In this document: positions 20,600 to 20,667 of the stretch, piece by piece
Layout of the letters: each line of letters starts with the position of its first letter
Numbering within the stretch: the stretch's first letter is position 1
Assembly: GCA_038327385.1 (NCBI GenBank)
Contig: JBBQKY010000023.1
Coordinates: 1-20,667, forward strand
DNA from: JAWWPG01 sp038327385
GTDB lineage: Bacteria > Actinomycetota > Actinomycetes > Propionibacteriales > Nocardioidaceae
Length of the DNA stretch: 20,667 bases
Direction of reading: 5' to 3'
Notes under the pieces: model-generated
Databases searched by the model: none
Told to the model about the DNA's origin: nothing
The model's input: only the letters and a program-made list of their open reading frames with translations
Position numbers and translations under genes: made by a program

Positions 20600-20667
20600 T
20601 GTCCGGCGACGTCCTACTCTCCCACACGCTCCCGCATGCAGTACCATCGGCGCTGAAGGGCTTAACT
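20600..20667 (-). rRNA. rrf: 5S ribosomal RNA, 3' part
   Basis: The minus strand from the right edge reads AAGCCCTTCAGCGCCGATGG, then TACTGCATGCGGGAGCGTG and GGGAGAGTAGGACGTCGCCG. This is the conserved 3' half of actinobacterial 5S rRNA (helices IV-V and the GAGAGTAGG stretch). About 68 of roughly 118 nt are present; the 5' half is beyond the window. The exact 3' end (20600 or 20601) is estimated. The rest of the rRNA operon is expected to the right, transcribed towards this window. Confidence 0.95.

Noticed and set aside
1..20667. CRISPR arrays, insertion sequences, prophage, toxin-antitoxin or defence genes
   Set aside because: No regularly spaced repeats, transposase, integrase of mobile type or toxin-like genes were seen. 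The only recombinase is the housekeeping XerD, in its conserved setting.

Overview
This is a high-GC actinobacterial chromosome segment, about 20.7 kb, made almost entirely of conserved housekeeping genes. Nearly everything is transcribed leftwards (minus strand); one gene (DUF1015, 17742-18980) runs the other way. From the right edge, the order is 5S rRNA, TPR protein, SSB-like protein, DUF1015, HAD phosphatase, small protein, tlyA, nadK, recN, steA, mctB/steB, pyrG, NUDIX, ald, xerD, parA, scpA, scpB, rluB, tyrA, cmk, acyltransferase, der. From memory this largely follows the Mycobacterium tuberculosis Rv1691-Rv1713 order, with tyrA, ald and DUF1015 interspersed as in other Actinomycetia (Nocardioides/Streptomyces-like lineages). 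I cannot fix the genus.

Right end (16.4-20.7 kb): the 3' part of a 5S rRNA with a strong hairpin terminator closes an rRNA operon that lies outside the window. Next come a TPR-type protein with an RG/SG-rich tail, a short SSB-like protein, a DUF1015 protein that looks leaderless, and a HAD phosphatase resembling glycerol-3-phosphate phosphatase. The phosphatase leads a tight run: small acidic protein, tlyA, nadK, recN.

Middle (7.1-12.8 kb): steA-mctB/steB (envelope and septation), pyrG-NUDIX (CTP synthesis and nucleotide housecleaning) and ald-xerD (alanine catabolism and dimer resolution). Several junctions are 4-nt stop/start overlaps. Two of them (pyrG/NUDIX and ald/xerD) read CTGA and carry a GGAGG-type ribosome binding site exactly 7 nt before a CTG codon.

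Left end (0-6.0 kb): a recognisable promoter precedes parA. Seven genes and a partial eighth then follow with almost no spacing: parA, scpA, scpB (chromosome segregation and condensation), rluB (23S pseudouridine), tyrA (tyrosine synthesis), cmk (CMP kinase), a PlsC-type acyltransferase and der (ribosome assembly GTPase, cut by the window edge).

I see no phage, IS element, CRISPR array, defence system or other accessory island, and nothing amounting to a new multi-gene system. There is no gene-free stretch over 300 bases. The points worth following are small-scale: non-canonical start codons (CTG for xerD and perhaps NUDIX, possibly ATA for tlyA), a long dyad before ald, a hairpin covering the pyrG ribosome binding site, paired DnaA-box-like sites and a 36-codon ORF before the SSB-like gene, and a triple repeat before the TPR gene.
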